Assembly: GCA_964490005.1 (NCBI GenBank)
Contig: CAZBBB010000008.1
Span: 1-63,951, forward strand
Direction: 5' to 3'
DNA: 63,951 bases
DNA from: CAZBBB01 sp964490005
Lineage (GTDB): Bacteria > Planctomycetota > B15-G4
The position numbers and the translations under genes are program-made. The notes under the pieces are model-generated. The model saw nothing but the letters and a program-made list of their open reading frames with translations, was not told where the DNA came from and searched no databases. This document shows positions 59,978 through 63,951 of the stretch, piece by piece; within the stretch, counting starts at the first letter, position 1, and each line of letters begins with the position of its first letter.

Positions 59978-61564
59978 ATGCGGAGCGAGCGAATCGAGGA
60001 GACCACCGAGGCGAATCGGGTCGCCGCCGACAGCGTCGGAACCGTCCGCAGCTGGGGTCGCGCCGAGCTCGCACGGGGCACCCGCTTCGCGCAGTCGTTC
60101 ACCGCCCTGGTGCGCCTTCTGACGGGCGCGCCCGGCGGATCCCGCAATGCCATCCTGGCGCAGGCGGCCGAGCTCGTCGGCGAGGGGCTCGGCGCGGACC
60201 GGATCGGGATCTACCTCGCCCCGGCGCTGCAGGGGCCGTCCCCGGGCCCGACTCCCGACCTGGCGCATGCGGGCGTCGGCGACGTTGCTGGCATGACGGT
60301 CGGCGAGGCCGGGCGGTTCATCCTCGCGGTGGGCTGGGCGCGACGGGGTCTCGCCGCCGTCGCGGCCGGCGATGTGGCCGCTGTCATGGCCGGTCGCCCG
60401 GCGGGCGACGTAGCTGGCGAGCGCGCCGCGGTGGTCGACTTCGCGGTCCGGCCGGACGCGGCGCGGCGGCTGCGCGAGGGCCGGTCGGTGTGGGTCGCGG
60501 CGTCGCCCGTCCCGCGCCGAGCGCCGATTCCGACCCGGCCCGCCGGGTCGCCCGGCTGGTCCCGGATCCACTCGACGCTCCAGCTTCCCTGTGTGGGTCC
60601 CGTTGGTCTGCTGGCCCTGATCACGGTCGAGGGAGCCCGGCTCGACGCGCGCGCAGCGACGCGGGTCGAAGAGGAGGCCGAGGCCGCGGCGGCCCTCGTC
60701 GGGGGCTACCTCGAGCGGATACGGCTCGAGCGCGAGCTCGAACGGCTGCACGCCGAGCGCCTGTGCACGGAGCGGCTCGCCGCCCTCGGACGCGTGGCGA
60801 GCTCGGCGGCCCACGACCTCAACAACGTGCTGACGGCGATCGTCGGCTATTCGGATCTGCTCGAGCTCGAGCTGCCCGCTCGCGACGGCGAGGGGCGCGC
60901 GGGCGGTCCCTCGCCCGCCGCGGCCACCGCGCGTGGGCAGCAGGAGCTCGACGAGATCCGCGTCGCGGCTGCGCGCGGGGCCGCGCTGGTCGAGACGGTG
61001 CTTGCATTCGGCCGGCGGCGCGAGCCGTCCGAGGCCGAGCTCGATCTCGCCGATGCGCTGCTGCGGATCGAGGGCATGTTGCGCCGTGTCGCCGGCACCG
61101 GCATCCGCGTCACGCTCGCTCGCGAGCCCGGCCTCCCGCGCGTGCGCGTCGACCGCGACCGCTTCGAGCGCGTCGTGCTGAACCTCGTCGCGAACGCGCG
61201 GCACGCGATCGAGGCGTGTCCCGGCCGTGCGGGGCGGATCGAGATCGCGCTCACCGGGATCCGGTCGACCCGCCCGGATCGACGACCCGCGCGGGTGCGA
61301 CTGGCGGTGACGGACGATGGCTGCGGCATGGACGCCGACGTGAAGCGCCGCGCCCTCGAGCCCTATTTCACGACCCGCGGCGCCGTCGGTGGAACCGGCC
61401 TGGGCCTCGCCGGCGCCGCCGACCTCGTGCGCGAGACGGGCGGGCAGGTCGAGATCGAGAGCGCTCCGGGCGCGGGAACGTCGATCCGCCTCGAATTTCC
61501 CGTCGGGCAGCAGCCGGCCCACGCGTCGACTCCCAGGTCGCCGGTCCCCTCCGCCCCGCGCTGA
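59978..61564 (+). CDS. GAF-domain sensor histidine kinase, orphan
   Basis: 528 residues, no membrane helix, so soluble. A GAF-like sensor (about 45-235) with an internal run of GDVA-type repeats is followed by a coiled coil (LERIRLERELERLHAERL) and the kinase core: H box ASSAAHDLNNVLTAIVGY (phospho-His near 279), N box VLNLVANARHAIEA (near 405), G1 VTDDGCGMDAD, F box EPYFTTRG and G2 GGTGLGLAGA. No response regulator is adjacent, so the partner is elsewhere. An N-Asn after the His-Asp (HDLNN) marks the NtrB-like class. Confidence 0.9.
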   Translation: MRSERIEETTEANRVAADSVGTVRSWGRAELARGTRFAQSFTALVRLLTGAPGGSRNAILAQAAELVGEGLGADRIGIYLAPALQGPSPGPTPDLAHAGVGDVAGMTVGEAGRFILAVGWARRGLAAVAAGDVAAVMAGRPAGDVAGERAAVVDFAVRPDAARRLREGRSVWVAASPVPRRAPIPTRPAGSPGWSRIHSTLQLPCVGPVGLLALITVEGARLDARAATRVEEEAEAAAALVGGYLERIRLERELERLHAERLCTERLAALGRVASSAAHDLNNVLTAIVGYSDLLELELPARDGEGRAGGPSPAAATARGQQELDEIRVAAARGAALVETVLAFGRRREPSEAELDLADALLRIEGMLRRVAGTGIRVTLAREPGLPRVRVDRDRFERVVLNLVANARHAIEACPGRAGRIEIALTGIRSTRPDRRPARVRLAVTDDGCGMDADVKRRALEPYFTTRGAVGGTGLGLAGAADLVRETGGQVEIESAPGAGTSIRLEFPVGQQPAHASTPRSPVPSAPR

Positions 61565-61693
61565 CGGGGGATTCACAGGACCGTTCCGCGCTCCGCCGAA
61601 ACACGCGCGCCTCGCGCGCGGGTCGCTCGTGCCCGGCTCGTGGACCGGGCCGCATCCGGTTACCTTGCGGCCTCGCCGGCGCGAGGAGGATGG

Positions 61694-62902
61694 ATGCGCG
61701 AGTGGCTCTACGACGTGTTTCGCGAGCGTCCCTGGTGGATGAGCGCGACCATGATCTTCTGCGCCTACATGGCCTGCGTCTACGTGCCCTGGGATCTCTT
61801 CGTGAAGCCGATCGCGAGGGACGAAGAGGTCTGGTTCGGGATCGAGTTCCGCGGCATCTGGGCGAAGCTCGCCGCCCTGCCGCACTGGTTCGTGTACGCC
61901 GCCGGCGCCTATGGCTTCCGCCGCCGCCGTCCCTGGATGGCGATCTGGGCGCCGGCCTACGTCCTGCAGGTGGCGTTCAGCATCTACGTCTGGCAGGCGC
62001 TCGAGACCGGCGGGCCCACGGGGCTGCTCGTCGGCCTGGTCCCGGCGCTGCCGATGGCCGGCTTCGCCTACGCCTTCTGGCGTCGCCGCGACTACTTCGC
62101 CCCGCGCCCGCTCGGTCTCGTCCGCCGCTACGGGGACTGGGCGCTGGTGACCGGCGCATCGTCCGGGATCGGCGCGGAGCTCGCGCGCCAGATCGCCGCG
62201 GACGGCATGAACGTGGTGCTCTCCGCCCGGCGCGGCGAGCGGCTCGCGCGCCTCGCTTCGGAGATCGAGAAGGAGACGGGCGTCGCGACGCGCGTCGTCG
62301 TCGCGGACCTGGCCGAGCGCGAGGGTCAGGCCGCGCTGCTCGCCGGCGTCGCCGATCTCGAGATCGGTCTGCTCGTCAACAACGCCGGGCTCGGCTACCA
62401 GGGACGCTTCGACCTGCAGGACGGAGAGCGACTGCGGCGGCTCGTCGCCGTCAATTGCGAGGCGCCGCTCGTGCTGACGCATGCGCTCGTCAAGCCGATG
62501 TGCGAGCGGGGCCGCGGCGCGGTGCTCTTCACCGGCTCGGCGGCCGGGCATCAACCGCTTCCGCTCCACGCGGTCTACGCGGCGACGAAGGCCTTCGATC
62601 GGATCCTCGGGGAGTCGCTCTGGGGCGAGCTGCGGGCCGCCAACGTCGATGTCAGCGTGCTCGAGCCGGGGACGACCGAGAGCGAATTCCAGGCGGTGGC
62701 CGGCGAGGTCGCCCACGCGGGCGATCCGGTCGACGCCGTCGCGCGGGCGGGGCTCGAGGCGCTGGGACAGCGGCCTTCGGTCCTCGTCGGCTGGTACAAC
62801 TGGCTGCGCGCGAACGCCGTGTCGCGTCTCCTGACCCGGCCGATCGCGATCCACGCGGCCCACACGGTCATGCAAGCGCAGACGCCGGAAGAGATGCGGT
62901 AG
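61694..62902 (+). CDS. short-chain dehydrogenase fused to a four-helix membrane domain
   Basis: 402 residues from ATG 61694, with AGGAGG before it. The first 145 residues hold four hydrophobic helices (MSATMIFCAYMACVYV, LPHWFVYAAGAYGF, MAIWAPAYVLQVAFSIYVW, LLVGLVPALPMAGFAYAF). The rest is a classical SDR: ALVTGASSGIGAELARQ, LLVNNAGLGY, the catalytic Ser in FTGSAAGHQ and the YAATKAF Tyr/Lys. The fusion puts an NAD(P)-dependent reductase on the membrane, probably acting on a lipid or polyprenyl substrate. Neither half has lost key residues. Confidence 0.86.
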   Translation: MREWLYDVFRERPWWMSATMIFCAYMACVYVPWDLFVKPIARDEEVWFGIEFRGIWAKLAALPHWFVYAAGAYGFRRRRPWMAIWAPAYVLQVAFSIYVWQALETGGPTGLLVGLVPALPMAGFAYAFWRRRDYFAPRPLGLVRRYGDWALVTGASSGIGAELARQIAADGMNVVLSARRGERLARLASEIEKETGVATRVVVADLAEREGQAALLAGVADLEIGLLVNNAGLGYQGRFDLQDGERLRRLVAVNCEAPLVLTHALVKPMCERGRGAVLFTGSAAGHQPLPLHAVYAATKAFDRILGESLWGELRAANVDVSVLEPGTTESEFQAVAGEVAHAGDPVDAVARAGLEALGQRPSVLVGWYNWLRANAVSRLLTRPIAIHAAHTVMQAQTPEEMR

Positions 62903-62936
62903 CGGCGCGTCGAACGCGGCGCGCGCGGAGGACGTC

Positions 62937-63371
62937 TTGGCGAAGCGTCACTGGCTGATGAAGTCCGAGCCCTTCAAGTATCCGTGGGACCAGCTGGTCC
63001 GGGACGGCTCGACCCATTGGGATGGCGTTCGCAACTACGAAGCGCGCAACCACCTCGCGTCGATGAAGAGAGGCGACCTGGCGCTCTTCTACCACTCCAA
63101 CGAGGGGAAGCAGGTCGTGGGCGTCGTCGAGATCGTGAAGGAGGCCTACCCGGATCCGACGACCGACGATCCGCGCTGGGTGGTGGTCGACATCGCGCCC
63201 CGCGTCGCGCTGCGAGAGCCCGTCTCGCTGGGCACGATCAAGGCCGATCCCGCGCTCCAGGAGATCCAGCTCGTCCGCCGCGGCCGCCTGTCGGTCGTTC
63301 CGCTGACGCCGGCGGAGTTCGAGCACGTCCTCGCGCTCGGCAAGACGCGCGTCCCGAAGCGGAAACGATAG
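62937..63371 (+). CDS. EVE-domain protein (UPF0310-like)
   Basis: 144 residues from a TTG start preceded by GGAGG. Family signature: RHWLMKSEPFKYPWDQLVRD, then WDGVRNYEARNHLASMKRGD and FYHSNEGKQVVGVVEIVKEA. EVE domains are PUA-like and bind modified bases in DNA or RNA; stand-alone members are found in many proteobacteria and related groups. It lies 34 bp after the SDR gene. Confidence 0.92.
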   Translation: MAKRHWLMKSEPFKYPWDQLVRDGSTHWDGVRNYEARNHLASMKRGDLALFYHSNEGKQVVGVVEIVKEAYPDPTTDDPRWVVVDIAPRVALREPVSLGTIKADPALQEIQLVRRGRLSVVPLTPAEFEHVLALGKTRVPKRKR

Positions 63372-63418
63372 AACGCCTGGCGGGAGCCCCTCGTCGCAGG
63401 GCGTGCCGCGCGGGCGCT

Positions 63419-63951
63419 TCAGCTTCCCAGGGCCGCGAGCGCGTCGGCGTATTCGTTCCAGCGCAGACCGTCGTGGGCGCGGATCCAGCGCAGCTCGATC
63501 TTCGGCTTGGCCTGCTTGAGCGCGTAGAGCTGCTTCACGAGGTCCAGGTTCTTGATCGGCCCACCCTTGCGCGTCCAACCGCGGCGCTCCCAGCCCGCCG
63601 CCCACTCGTTGATCGTGTTGACGCAGAGCTGGCTGTCGGAGTAGACCACGAGCTCGCGGTCGGCCGGCAGGCTCTGGAACGCCTCGATCAGGGCGCGCAG
63701 CTCCATCCGGTTGTTCGTCGTGTTGCCCTCGCGGCCATTGCCCTCGGCCTTGATCTGGCCGCGTTCGACCCAGACCCAGCCCCAGCCGCCGGGACCGGGA
63801 TTGGGCTCGCAGGAGCCGTCGGTGAAGACGCCGTGCGCGATGAGGGTCGCGGTGCCCCCCGGCGCGAGCGCGACCTTGTCCGAGGAGAGCAGGAGGGCGG
63901 CGAGGACGACCGGCTTGTCCTCGGAGCCGCAGGCGGTGAGGAGCGGGAGCG
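63419..63951 (-). CDS. rnhA: ribonuclease HI with unexpected lipoprotein-like N-terminal extension, cut by window edge
   Basis: The RNase H core is complete with its four acidic residues: Asp in HGVFTDGSCEPNPGPGG, Glu in NNRMELRALIEAF, Asp in VVYSDSQLCVNTIN and Asp in RWNEYADALAA. It cuts RNA in RNA-DNA hybrids. The core begins where RNase HI normally has its start codon, but there the codon is CTC, not ATG. The frame stays open to the window end with LTACGSEDK and KVALAPGGTATL, which look like a lipoprotein lipobox and an Ig-like strand. This is either a fusion or a joining artefact. Confidence 0.8.
   Translation of the reverse strand, partial: LPLLTACGSEDKPVVLAALLLSSDKVALAPGGTATLIAHGVFTDGSCEPNPGPGGWGWVWVERGQIKAEGNGREGNTTNNRMELRALIEAFQSLPADRELVVYSDSQLCVNTINEWAAGWERRGWTRKGGPIKNLDLVKQLYALKQAKPKIELRWIRAHDGLRWNEYADALAALGS

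Noticed and set aside
60260..60430. GDVA repeats inside the histidine kinase sensor as a functional repeat
   Set aside because: Only three short, irregular copies in an Ala/Gly-rich stretch; probably low-complexity drift.

Overview
High-GC bacterial DNA, gene-dense, with about 55 protein genes, one cis-acting riboswitch and no tRNA, rRNA, CRISPR array or insertion sequence that I can see. The left 52 kb looks like a planctomycete of the lineage that carries many large secreted proteins. The markers are a PVC-type CxxCH heme protein fused to an SGNH hydrolase, an ECF sigma factor overlapping a transmembrane Ser/Thr kinase, a secreted sulfatase, an FG-GAP/beta-helix protein, and many lipoproteins. 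The right 11 kb (thiC, MORN protein, cobalt chelatase CbiX, ferredoxin, CinA-like, aroC, histidine kinase, SDR, EVE protein, RNase HI) has a visibly different base texture. The change falls inside thiC near 52.6-52.8 kb, so a chimeric contig or a recombination boundary should be considered.

Layout. 1-4.7 kb: split Tm-1-like/PEP-hydrolase operon, ThuA-like lipoprotein, DEAD-box helicase with a damaged Walker A motif. 4.7-12.3 kb: minus-strand run of ankyrin protein, ECF sigma, kinase and giant PVC heme protein. 12.4-17.1 kb: NHL lipoprotein, arylsulfotransferase-like and TPR-like secreted proteins, and a stand-alone phosphorothioate-dependent (SBD-HNH) restriction enzyme. 17.1-21.5 kb: four-gene MacA/MacB-type exporter with a 4-bp overlap at every junction. 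21.5-24.6 kb: small secreted proteins, two TRL lipoproteins, and a tiny divergent DNA-binding-like protein. 24.6-29.5 kb: nitrosative-stress cluster (quinol NO reductase, hemerythrin, ArsI/CadI-type lyase, SigZ-like sigma, Crp/Fnr regulator) with an NNR-type operator at exactly -41.5 of a predicted promoter. 29.7-35.9 kb: sulfatase, DUF3313-DUF4105-DUF3313 cluster, outer-membrane barrel. 35.9-38.6 kb: amino-acid PLP enzymes plus NUDIX. 38.7-50.2 kb: secreted nuclease-like protein, universal stress proteins, subtilase, a thioredoxin-like selenoprotein with its SECIS, pterin dehydratase, FG-GAP protein, metzincin-type protease, YkgJ protein. 50.2-53.95 kb: HI0933-like flavoprotein, SlyD-like isomerase, thiC with a TPP riboswitch. 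54-64 kb: the right-hand block.

Main points of interest. (1) A thioredoxin-fold protein whose first redox cysteine is an in-frame UGA (U-G-Q-C), followed by a hairpin that fits the bacterial SECIS model. (2) A beta-rich module of about 110 residues shared by five different secreted proteins between 29 and 50 kb, at the C-terminus in four of them; I know of no named sorting signal that matches. (3) DUF3313 and DUF4105 in one frame separated by a single UGA, with no ATG/GTG/TTG where the second protein should begin. (4) A recurring TAnnnT-N7/8-start layout that predicts leaderless mRNAs, including two divergent genes sharing one 19-bp promoter.
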